DNA of 16,439 bases, from assembly GCA_046155505.1 (NCBI GenBank), contig JBJXFK010000344.1:1-16439 (forward strand), given 5' to 3'. A program made the translations under genes and the position numbers. Of this stretch, positions 6,609 to 12,606 are shown in pieces (position 1 is the first letter of the stretch; each line of letters starts with the position of its first letter). The stretch is from JBJXFK01 sp046155505. Lineage in GTDB: Bacteria; Planctomycetota; Phycisphaerae; UBA1845; Fen-1342. The notes beneath the pieces are model-generated. The model saw only the letters and a program-made list of their open reading frames with translations, made no database searches and had not been told where the DNA came from.

Positions 6609-7985
6609 ATGCTTGGAATCATCGACTTGATGCGGTTCCTGATCGGCGATGCTGACGGGATTCGAAGTGTGCTTTCGTCGCCCGACGCGCTCCCAACGGC
6701 GGCGGTGCTGGTCGCGTCGGCGGCGATCGCTCGAAACTACGACACGCGGAGTTTTGTGCATCGTCCGTCGGCGCTGCTGTCGCCGTTCATTGTTTCGTTT
6801 GCGCTTGCGGTGGTGCTGTATGCGTTGATGCGCGTGCAACTCTGGTTGAGCAGTGCGACAGGGCCGCCGACGGGCGTGGGATTTCTCTCGCTGCTGGCGG
6901 CATACTGGATGACGGCGCCGCTCGCGTGGTTGTATGGGCTGCCGTTCGAACGATGTTTGCCGCCGCGCGTCGCAGCGAGTGCGCGGCTGTTGACGCTCGC
7001 GATCGTGGCGCTGTGGCGCGTATTGCTCATGGGGCGGGTGTTGTCGATCGTATTCAACGGGCACATCGTCGGGGGATACGTTGTTGTGCTCGCATTCAGC
7101 GTGTTCATCGTGATTGCGGCGGCAATCAAGGCCGCGATCGCTGCCGAACCGCCGAGAACGACGCCGCAATTGGTGCTCGCGATGGCAGGCATAGAGACGA
7201 AAGATCGACGCATCCGGGCGAAGGGCGCAAGCGTGTTGATGTACACCGCGCTGTGCTGCGGCTTTGGTTCGCCAATCTTGTTGTTGGCGGCGTTTTTGTC
7301 GCGTGTGAGGTGTACGGAGTGGAACGCGATGTTGGCTGGCGGTACGCCGCCGACGCTTGCGCTGGATGGCGCGATGTGGGTAGCGCTGGCGGCGATCGGG
7401 TTCTGGGCCGTGTTGGCGGCAATATGCCAGGGTCGGCACTCTCGCGCGGGCGAGGTTGATCAGATGTTGCGGTATGGCGAACTTGAGCCCGCACTTGACC
7501 AGATGGCGAGGCGCGCGAGAACGGACTTTCCGCCGGCGTGGGAGCCTGAGCCGGGGCGGCACTTTCTTGAACCGCCCACGTTGCTGTCGATGGTCGAACG
7601 AGTGATCGATCGTGGCGGCGACGGATGGGCACGCGAGCACTATCTGAGCGTCTTTCGCGAGTATGTCGCCGACGCGATCTGGTACTACCACTATCCGCAG
7701 GAGTTTGAGCGGCTTGTAAAAATCGTCGAGCGATTGGAGAATCGGCGGGACGTGGCGCGGCGGATTCTTGATGCCGTCGACGAGCACGAGGCCGAGCTGA
7801 TTCCGCATCGCGTATATCAAGATCTGAGTAAGCGGCTCAATTCGCCCGACCGAGGAGACGGCGAGCCCGATGATCCGGAATGGCTAGGGAACTCGCTGGT
7901 GCATCCGGAAGCGACGACCGATGCGGATTCGGCGCGTCCGGAAATCCTTGCCCGGCTGCGCGAGATTGCGGAAGGCAGCAAATAA
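6609..7985 (+). CDS. Multi-pass membrane protein with soluble C-terminal half, 458 aa
   Basis: I do not recognise a named family. About six hydrophobic helices are seen, at roughly 57-78, 92-112, 124-145, 153-177, 208-229 and 253-276, with a weaker one near 30-42. The loop at 177-205 is basic and charged. Residues 285-458 are soluble and helical, with many Glu, Arg and Tyr (a patch Y-Y-H-Y), and end in an acidic, Pro/Asp-rich linker and a short helix. The N-terminal region with A-R-N-Y-D-T-R-S-F-V-H-R-P-S resembles other planctomycete membrane proteins that I recall only as hypothetical. The start at 6609 begins M-L-G-I-I-D-L; an upstream in-frame ATG at 6540 adds 23 Arg-rich residues and is less likely. 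Convergent with rplL. Confidence 0.78.
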   Translation: MLGIIDLMRFLIGDADGIRSVLSSPDALPTAAVLVASAAIARNYDTRSFVHRPSALLSPFIVSFALAVVLYALMRVQLWLSSATGPPTGVGFLSLLAAYWMTAPLAWLYGLPFERCLPPRVAASARLLTLAIVALWRVLLMGRVLSIVFNGHIVGGYVVVLAFSVFIVIAAAIKAAIAAEPPRTTPQLVLAMAGIETKDRRIRAKGASVLMYTALCCGFGSPILLLAAFLSRVRCTEWNAMLAGGTPPTLALDGAMWVALAAIGFWAVLAAICQGRHSRAGEVDQMLRYGELEPALDQMARRARTDFPPAWEPEPGRHFLEPPTLLSMVERVIDRGGDGWAREHYLSVFREYVADAIWYYHYPQEFERLVKIVERLENRRDVARRILDAVDEHEAELIPHRVYQDLSKRLNSPDRGDGEPDDPEWLGNSLVHPEATTDADSARPEILARLREIAEGSK

Positions 7986-7990
7986 GAAAA

Positions 7991-8070
7991 CCACAGAGGT
8001 CACAGAGTTCAAAGAGAAAATCTGAAAGACCGCTCTTTCGATTTCTCGGTGACCTCCGTGCCCTCTGTGG
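7991..8070. repeat. MITE-like element with CACAGAGG octad inverted ends
   Basis: The left end CCACAGAGG-TCACAGAG (7991-8007) and right end CTCCGTGCCCTCTGTGG (8054-8070) are inverted copies with a few mismatches, around a 46-base A-rich centre. The element begins six bases after the stop of the 458-aa gene and ends 36 bases before the rplL stop, so it fills the convergent gap and could form a hairpin at the 3' end of both transcripts. Confidence 0.85.
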
Positions 8071-8105
8071 CTGAATTCTTCAGCAGCAGGACTCGGTGGC
8101 CGGAA

Positions 8106-8498
8106 TTACGTCAGCTCGACCGAGGCACCGGCGGCTTCCAGTTCCTTCTTCCACTTGTCGGCATCCGCCTTGTTCGCGGCTTCCAGCAGCGTCTTGGGCG
8201 CGCCGTCCACCAGCTCCTTGGCTTCCTTCAGGCCCAGATCGCCGCGCGCCGCGCGGACGACCTTGATGACCTGCAGCTTGTTCGCGCCGGCGGCCTTGAG
8301 AACCACGTTGAACTCGGTCTTCTCTTCGGGCTTGGCCGCGGCAGCGGCGTCGGCAGCCGGGGCGGCCATCATCACCGCGCCGCCGGCGGCCGGCTCGATG
8401 CCGTACTTGTCCTTCAAATAGTCAACGAGCGACTTGGCCTGCATGAGCGAAAGGCCGGCGATCTTGTCGCCCAGTTCCATGACTGCGGTATCCGACAT
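8106..8498 (-). CDS. rplL: Large ribosomal subunit protein bL12 (L7/L12), 130 aa
   Basis: This is the flexible stalk protein of the 50S subunit that recruits translation factors. The N-terminal dimerisation helices (M-E-L-G-D-K-I-A-G-L-S-L-M-Q-A-K-S-L) are followed by an Ala-rich hinge (about 40-58) and the globular C-terminal domain, which keeps K-T-E-F-N-V-V-L, N-K-L-Q-V-I-K-V-V-R and G-L-K-E-A-K-E-L-V-D. Length is usual for the family (about 120-130). ATG 8498 is chosen because GGAG lies 6 bases upstream; ATG 8510 lacks such a site. It is the last gene of the operon: 155 bases of repeat-bearing sequence lie between it and rplJ, and rpoB does not follow. Confidence 0.98.
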   Translation of the reverse strand: MSDTAVMELGDKIAGLSLMQAKSLVDYLKDKYGIEPAAGGAVMMAAPAADAAAAAKPEEKTEFNVVLKAAGANKLQVIKVVRAARGDLGLKEAKELVDGAPKTLLEAANKADADKWKKELEAAGASVELT

Positions 8499-8645
8499 TT
8501 CAGACTCCATATAGCGAGGACCGCGCCCGATAGCTGAGACCCCCGTGGCCTCGTTTCATCCTCGCGAGCGAGGAGCAATCGGACAGACGATCGAACACAC
8601 ACACGAAAATTCCAATCGCCGGGCGATGTCGCGCGGCGATGCGCG

Positions 8646-8669
8646 AATGGTGGGCGATGCCCACCCTAC
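8646..8669. repeat. Half unit of the GGTGGGC palindromic repeat
   Basis: AATGGTGGGCGATGCCCACC then CTAC matches the right end of the 69-bp units at 5216-5450 (AAATGGTGGGCGGTGCCCACC) apart from one base. It sits between rplJ and rplL inside the transcribed operon and overlaps the rplJ stop codon (TAG, 8668-8666). Confidence 0.88.
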
Positions 8670-9274
8670 GCGGCCGGCGTTTCGGCCGGCGGTGCCGCAT
8701 CGCTTGGCGCTGCGGCATCGCTCGGCGCGGCTGCTTCGGCAGGGGCGGCCGATTCGCCCTTCTCCAGCTTCTCGATCAGCGTCTTCAGCGCACCGGCGAT
8801 ACGACCGCCGGGCGAGTTGATCGCACTGGCGAGTTTGGCTCCGGGGCTGAGGATCGCCGATGCGATCTGGCCCTGAACGTCGCGCTTGGTCGGCATCTTG
8901 GCGAGATCTTTCACCGCCGGCTCGCCGATGAATTCGCCTTCCATCACCGCGCCGCGAAGCTTCATGTTCTTAAGCTTCGGTTCCCACTGCTTGAGCACCT
9001 TGGCGATCTCGACCGAGGACGAGCCGCCGGTGATCAGTGCCGCGGGGCCTTCCATCGCGTCGGCCAGCTTGCTGATCGGCTTGCCGGAAACCGCGCGACG
9101 CAGCAGGGCGGTCTTGACGACTTCGAGCTTCATCTGCTTGCTGTGCAAGCCGCGACGAAATTCGTTGTTGGTCAGACCGTCTACGCCGAAAAAGTCGATC
9201 CAAACCGCGCTGTCCGTCGCGCCGTAACGCGACTGCAACTCGTCGGCGATCATTTGCTTGATGAGCTTGCTCAT
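8666..9274 (-). CDS. rplJ: Large ribosomal subunit protein uL10, 202 aa with Ala/Pro-rich tail
   Basis: L10 anchors the L12 dimers on the 50S stalk base. The conserved part covers residues 1-165 (S-K-L-I-K-Q-M-I-A-D-E-L, the V-K-T-A-L-L-R-R-A helix, the G-P-A-A-L-I segment, and the C-terminal helix A-L-K-T-L-I-E-K-L that binds L12). An extra tail of about 29 residues is nearly all Ala, Pro, Ser and acidic residues and holds two A-A-P-S-D-A repeats, making the protein longer than the 165-aa E. coli form. Its TAG stop lies inside a palindromic repeat. GGAGGAG, 9 bases before ATG 9274, overlaps the end of rplA. L10 usually represses its own operon by binding the leader RNA; no such site was identified. 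Confidence 0.97.
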   Translation of the reverse strand: MSKLIKQMIADELQSRYGATDSAVWIDFFGVDGLTNNEFRRGLHSKQMKLEVVKTALLRRAVSGKPISKLADAMEGPAALITGGSSSVEIAKVLKQWEPKLKNMKLRGAVMEGEFIGEPAVKDLAKMPTKRDVQGQIASAILSPGAKLASAINSPGGRIAGALKTLIEKLEKGESAAPAEAAAPSDAAAPSDAAPPAETPAA

Positions 9275-9280
9275 GGCTGC

Positions 9281-9982
9281 TTACTCCTCCACCACGTCGG
9301 AATGCGCGACGTCGAGAATGACCGACGGCGTCATGCTGCCGCTCAGCGTGATCTTCTTGAAGAACTGGCCCTTGGCCGCGGCGGGACGCATGCGGCGAAT
9401 GTGCTCGATGAACGCATGCACATTTTCCTGCAGGTCGTGATCGCTGAAGCTCAGCTTGCCGACCATGGCGTGAATGTTGCCGCCCTTATCGTTGCGGAAT
9501 TCGACCTTGCCGGCCGAGTATTCCTTCACCGCGGTCGAGATGTCGGCGGTGACGGTGCCGCTCTTGGGCGAGGGCATTTTGCCTTGCGGGCCGAGCACCT
9601 TACCGAGCTTGCCAACCTTGCCCATCAGCGACGGGTGGGCGATCGCGACGTCGAAGTCGAGCCAGCCCTTGTTCACCTTGTCGATGAGTTCGTCGGCACC
9701 CGCCTCGATCGCGCCGGCCGCCTTGGCGTTGGCCACTTCGGTATCAGGCACGAAGGCGATGACCTTCTTCGACGCGCCGATGCCCTTCGGCAGGCTCAGC
9801 GAGCCGCGAATGAGCTGGTCGGCTTGCTCGGGGTCGATGCCGAGGTGAAAACAGATGTCGACCGATTGGTCGAACTTGGTCTTGGAAAAGCCCTTGAGGG
9901 CCTTGACGGCTAGGTCGAGAGCGAGCGGCGCTTTCGGCTGCTTCTCGGCGTCTTTGATGTATCGCTTGCTGCGAAATCGCAT
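9281..9982 (-). CDS. rplA: Large ribosomal subunit protein uL1, 233 aa
   Basis: L1 forms the mobile stalk at the E site of the 50S subunit. Full family length (E. coli about 234 aa). Recognisable parts are M-R-F-R-S-K-R-Y at the start, the L-G-I-D-P-E-Q-A-D-Q region, the conserved G-P-Q-G-K-M-P-S-P-K-S-G-T-V and the ending K-G-Q-F-F-K-K-I-T-L-S-G-S-M. ATG 9982 is preceded by GGGAG 9 bases upstream. Its stop lies 6 bases before the rplJ start. The 88-base gap to the upstream 76-aa gene is long for this operon and unexplained. In other bacteria L1 represses the L11 operon by binding its mRNA; I could not identify a matching fold. Confidence 0.98.
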   Translation of the reverse strand: MRFRSKRYIKDAEKQPKAPLALDLAVKALKGFSKTKFDQSVDICFHLGIDPEQADQLIRGSLSLPKGIGASKKVIAFVPDTEVANAKAAGAIEAGADELIDKVNKGWLDFDVAIAHPSLMGKVGKLGKVLGPQGKMPSPKSGTVTADISTAVKEYSAGKVEFRNDKGGNIHAMVGKLSFSDHDLQENVHAFIEHIRRMRPAAAKGQFFKKITLSGSMTPSVILDVAHSDVVEE

Positions 9983-10070
9983 CGCAATCAGCTCCCACTT
10001 TCGGCCGTGGTGCGGCCATCTGGTTTTTCAATCGCAGCCGGGACCGTCCCGACCGCTCACGAGTCGTTTG

Positions 10071-10301
10071 CTAGCTGCCCAGCGAATTCAACCCGGTCCG
10101 CAGCGTCGCGGTTGACGGACTGAAATAGAGCGTCGTGTCTTTCCGAAGCAGGTCGAGCAGGAGCGGAACCTCTTCGCCGTCGCGAACACGCATCACATGA
10201 CGCTTGGCGTCATCGGTTTGCAACGTCAGCGCCCACTCAACCACGCCCTCGCGGAAGAGCGCGGCGATCTCGTACTTCGCCAAGGGGCGAAAATCGTCCA
10301 T
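10071..10301 (-). CDS. Unrecognised 76-aa protein coupled to rplK (TAATG overlap)
   Basis: Its ATG (10301-10299) shares one base with the rplK stop (TAA, 10303-10301), giving TAATG, the classic arrangement for coupled translation. It ends at TAG 10073-10071. The sequence begins M-D-D-F-R-P-L-A-K-Y-E-I-A-A-L-F-R-E and continues with strands and a helix (V-V-E-W-A-L-T-L-Q, V-P-L-L-L-D-L-L-R), then T-T-L-Y-F-S-P-S. It has no cysteine, signal peptide or membrane segment, so it is probably a small cytoplasmic mixed alpha/beta protein. I know of no gene usually placed between rplK and rplA, and I do not recognise this one. Its place suggests a link to ribosome assembly or control, but this is inference only. 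Protein-like composition and exact coupling argue that it is real. Confidence 0.75.
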   Translation of the reverse strand: MDDFRPLAKYEIAALFREGVVEWALTLQTDDAKRHVMRVRDGEEVPLLLDLLRKDTTLYFSPSTATLRTGLNSLGS

Positions 10302-10750
10302 TAGTCGACGACCTCGATGCCCATGCTGCGGGCCGTGCCCATGATCACGCGCATCGCCGGCTCGATGTCGAACGAGTTCATGTCTTTCATCTTGGTCTCG
10401 GCGATCTTCTGCACGTCGGCCTTGGTAACGCGACCGACCTTTTGACGGTTGGGCACGCCGGAACCCTTTTCGACGATCGCCTTGCTCGCATCGAGCGGCT
10501 TGGCATACTTGACCAGCAGCACCGAGGCCGGCGGGCTTTTGATGATGAACTCGAAGCTCTTGTCCTTGTACACGGTGATCTCGACCGGGATGATCATGCC
10601 GTCCGCCGACTTGGTTGCGTCGTTGAACTGCTTGACGAACATACCGATGTTGACGCCGTGCTGACCGAGCGCCGGGCCAATCGGCGGCGCGGGCGTTGCC
10701 TTGCCGCCGGGTGCCTGAAGCTTCAATTTCGCGACGATTTGCTTTGCCAT
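10301..10750 (-). CDS. rplK: Large ribosomal subunit protein uL11, 149 aa
   Basis: L11 forms the GTPase-associated centre with 23S rRNA helices 43-44 and is needed for RelA-type stringent activation. The N-terminal domain keeps the Pro-rich turn A-P-P-I-G-P-A-L-G-Q-H-G-V-N-I (21-35). The C-terminal RNA-binding domain has V-G-R-V-T-K-A-D-V-Q-K-I-A and the G-T-A-R-S-M-G-I-E-V end. The length is slightly above the usual 141-142. Only a weak GGA site precedes ATG 10750, and the upstream 11-90 bases form a heptad inverted repeat that would fold in the mRNA, which may matter for its translation. It is followed without a gap by the 76-aa gene. Confidence 0.98.
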   Translation of the reverse strand: MAKQIVAKLKLQAPGGKATPAPPIGPALGQHGVNIGMFVKQFNDATKSADGMIIPVEITVYKDKSFEFIIKSPPASVLLVKYAKPLDASKAIVEKGSGVPNRQKVGRVTKADVQKIAETKMKDMNSFDIEPAMRVIMGTARSMGIEVVD

Positions 10751-10760
10751 GATTCAATCC

Positions 10761-10859
10761 AGTGCCTAGTGCCTAGTGCCAGGTGCCTAGTGAAACGCCT
10801 GATACCACGACCTGCTTCGGTATTCGAAGCTAGGCACTAGGTACTAGGCACTAGGCACT
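10761..10859. repeat. Heptad (AGTGCCT) inverted repeat between nusG and rplK
   Basis: The left arm 10761-10790 is built of AGTGCCT heptads, with one copy mutated to AGTGCCAGG. The right arm 10830-10859 is its reverse complement at 27 of 30 positions. The 39-base spacer contains its own small stem (ATACC 10802-10806 / GGTAT 10819-10823). The element lies three bases past the nusG stop and 11 bases before the rplK start, so it is transcribed if the genes are co-transcribed and would make a long hairpin in the operon mRNA. Confidence 0.93.
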
Positions 10860-10861
10860 CT

Positions 10862-11476
10862 CTACATCTGCTCAACCTGCCAATATTCCATATCCACCGG
10901 CGTCGGCCGGCCGAAGATTGTGACGATGACGCGGACCGAACCCTTCGACGCATTGATCTCTTCGACCACGCCTTCGAAGTTCTCGAACGGCCCCTCGCGG
11001 ACCTTGACCTTGTCGCCCTTCTTGAACGTCAGATTCGCCAGCGCCGGCGTGTCGTCCTGTTGCAGCGAAGCGGCCAGCATCTTTTCCACTTCGACCGGGC
11101 CCATCGGCGAGGGCTTGCCGCCCGAGCTGATGAAGTCGCCCACGCCGGTCGTTTCCTTGATCATGAACCAGACGCTCTCACGCACGCTGCCGTCCGGCTC
11201 GGTCGCCATTTCGACGAAGACGTAGCCGGGATAGAGCTTGCGATGAAACACCCGCGCGGTGCCGCCGCGCATGCGCTTCTCTTTTTGCGTCGGGACGAGG
11301 ATGCGGCCGATGAATTCCTCGAGGTGCTCGATTTTCACCTTGCGATCGAGGGCGTCGCGCACCTGATCCTCGCGGTTGGACGCGACTTTCAGGACGTACC
11401 ACTTCATCCCCGCGCGAGTCATGCCCGTATCGCCGGGAGTTTGGCCCTGCATCGACTTGGTCTCCGTTGCCGCCAT
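10862..11476 (-). CDS. nusG: Transcription termination/antitermination factor NusG, 204 aa
   Basis: NusG binds RNA polymerase, raises processivity and links it to Rho or to the ribosome. The NGN domain begins M-K-W-Y-V-L-K-V-A-S-N-R-E at residue 24 and includes the typical P-G-Y-V-F-V-E-M (E. coli P-G-Y-V-L-V). The C-terminal KOW domain (about 152-204) has G-D-K-V-K-V-R-E-G-P-F-E-N-F-E-G-V-V. The start ATG 11476, two bases after the secE stop, adds 23 residues before the domain; internal ATGs at residues 19 and 24 are possible starts, and no strong ribosome site decides between them. Length with the first start exceeds the E. coli protein (181 aa). Confidence 0.96.
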   Translation of the reverse strand: MAATETKSMQGQTPGDTGMTRAGMKWYVLKVASNREDQVRDALDRKVKIEHLEEFIGRILVPTQKEKRMRGGTARVFHRKLYPGYVFVEMATEPDGSVRESVWFMIKETTGVGDFISSGGKPSPMGPVEVEKMLAASLQQDDTPALANLTFKKGDKVKVREGPFENFEGVVEEINASKGSVRVIVTIFGRPTPVDMEYWQVEQM

Positions 11477-11478
11477 AT

Positions 11479-12003
11479 CTATTGCCCCGGGGACTCGAAC
11501 ATTTTGCTCACGCCGCTGACGCGCAGCACGCCGATGAGCTCGAATAGGAACATGAAAACCAGGTTGACGAAGAAGAGCAGGAAGCCCATCGCCAGCACCG
11601 TCACGATCACGACCTTGGTCGCGCCGATGACCTCTTTGCGAGTGGACCAGTTGACCTTCTTCATCTCGCCTTCGGTGGCGATCAAAAACTCGCTCACGCG
11701 GCGATTCTGACCGACCAGCCGAAACGCGAGATACGACAGGCCGATCAGCGCCACCGCCGGCACCGTGTAGCGCACCGACACCGCCGCGAACGCCAGTTGC
11801 TCTTGCAAGAACGCGGCGAACGCGAGCGCGATGGCGAATGCCGCCGCGCCGGTCGCCCAGCGCACGGTCTTGCCCTGTCCCGCCTTGAACACTTCGAACG
11901 GCGAACCGCCCGAAGCTTCGCGCAGCCGCGGCGGGCGCGGCCCACCGTCGCCCGACTGGCCGGAGGGCCGATCACGATCCGCGGCTTCACCTGCTGTCGC
12001 CAT
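11479..12003 (-). CDS. secE: Preprotein translocase subunit SecE, 174 aa
   Basis: SecE clamps the SecY channel in the inner membrane. The conserved core is C-terminal: an amphipathic helix with E-G-E-M-K-K-V-N-W-S-T-R-K-E (about 111-124; the usual W-P is W-S here) followed by a long membrane helix (about 131-160). Two additional membrane helices at about 50-70 and 80-97 make it a three-helix SecE as in E. coli, preceded by a Pro/Gly-rich, charged leader of about 40 residues. ATG 12003 is chosen because AAAAGG lies 7 bases upstream; in-frame ATGs at 12009 and 12033 (184 aa) are alternatives. It stands directly before nusG, the usual order. Confidence 0.93.
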   Translation of the reverse strand: MATAGEAADRDRPSGQSGDGGPRPPRLREASGGSPFEVFKAGQGKTVRWATGAAAFAIALAFAAFLQEQLAFAAVSVRYTVPAVALIGLSYLAFRLVGQNRRVSEFLIATEGEMKKVNWSTRKEVIGATKVVIVTVLAMGFLLFFVNLVFMFLFELIGVLRVSGVSKMFESPGQ

Positions 12004-12132
12004 CGCCATACCTTTTCGCTCGCTCGGTTGCATGACCGGTATTACAACTCAACCCAAATTTCCAAAGCCGACGCCGCAGGCGACGAATTTCATCGTCACC
12101 CAGACTCTGAAGCCTGCCGCCTCAGCCATGAT

Positions 12133-12205
12133 CAGGAGCGAAGGGAGTCGAACCCCTAACCTGCCGATTTGGAATCGGCTGCTCTGCCAATTGAGCTACG
12201 CTCCT
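12133..12205 (-). tRNA. tRNA-Trp (anticodon CCA)
   Basis: The minus strand gives a full cloverleaf: acceptor AGGAGCG / CGCTCCT with discriminator G, D-arm with T-A-G-C-T-C-A-A-T-T-G-G, anticodon stem GCCGA / TCGGC around the loop TTCCAAA (anticodon CCA) and T-arm GGTTCGACTCC. CCA is not encoded. It lies between rpmG and secE, its common place in bacteria. Confidence 0.97.
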
Positions 12206-12210
12206 TCGGC

Positions 12211-12299
12211 AGTGCTATAGTGCCTGGTGTCTAGTGCCTAGTTCGCTCCCGCGTCGCGGGCCCTGATTTCTAGGCACTAGACACTAGGTACTAGGCACT
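12211..12299. repeat. Heptad inverted repeat between rpmG and tRNA-Trp
   Basis: The left arm (12219-12241, AGTGCCTGGTGTCTAGTGCC then TAG) pairs with the right arm (12270-12292) at 21 of 23 positions, and further AGTGC/GCACT words flank it. The 28-base spacer holds CCCGCGTCGCGGG (12248-12260). It is the same arm family as 10761-10859 but with an unrelated spacer. It lies within the cluster, three bases after the rpmG stop and five bases before the tRNA 5' end. Confidence 0.9.
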
Positions 12300-12302
12300 T
12301 GA

Positions 12303-12470
12303 TTACTTCCGCTTCAGCTTGTGTTTCGTGCGTTTGCGAAGCGACGGGCTGTATTTCATCAGCTCCATCTTCGGAAACCCGCCCTGCACGTTCACCGTCG
12401 TGCGATAGTTCAAATCGCCCGACTCCGTGCATTGCAGCCAGACCCATTCACGCTTTTGTGCCTTCGCCAT
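12303..12470 (-). CDS. rpmG: Large ribosomal subunit protein bL33, 55 aa, zinc-ligand-poor form
   Basis: A small basic 50S protein near the E site. It begins M-A-K-A-Q-K-R-E-W-V-W-L-Q-C-T-E-S, has the central N-Y-R-T-T-V-N and L-M-K-Y-S-P-S-L-R-K-R-T-K-H-K, and ends L-K-R-K. Of the four zinc cysteines in the zinc form (two C-x2-C pairs) only C14 is left; the second position is S17 and the second pair is S-P-S-L, so it belongs with the C-minus type that works without zinc. GGGGAA lies 8 bases before ATG 12470. Its position between tuf and secE is usual. Confidence 0.95.
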   Translation of the reverse strand: MAKAQKREWVWLQCTESGDLNYRTTVNVQGGFPKMELMKYSPSLRKRTKHKLKRK

Positions 12471-12606
12471 AACCGGTTCCCCGGACTCGTCGCCACAGAT
12501 TGCGACAGGTCGGATCCTCGCGGAACCCGACCCGCCGCCGATTTCTCAAACTCTACGACGCAAACCGCCGGACCATCGATCCGGCCAACTTACATCAACG
12601 ATCGAT

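Noticed and set aside
6573..7820. A 415-codon minus-strand frame opposite the 458-aa membrane protein
   Set aside because: Extremely Arg/Gln/His-rich and without domains, whereas the plus strand gives regular membrane helices.
8639..9913. A 424-codon plus-strand frame opposite rplJ and rplA
   Set aside because: Shadow of two conserved ribosomal-protein genes; His/Arg/Asp-rich composition without motifs.
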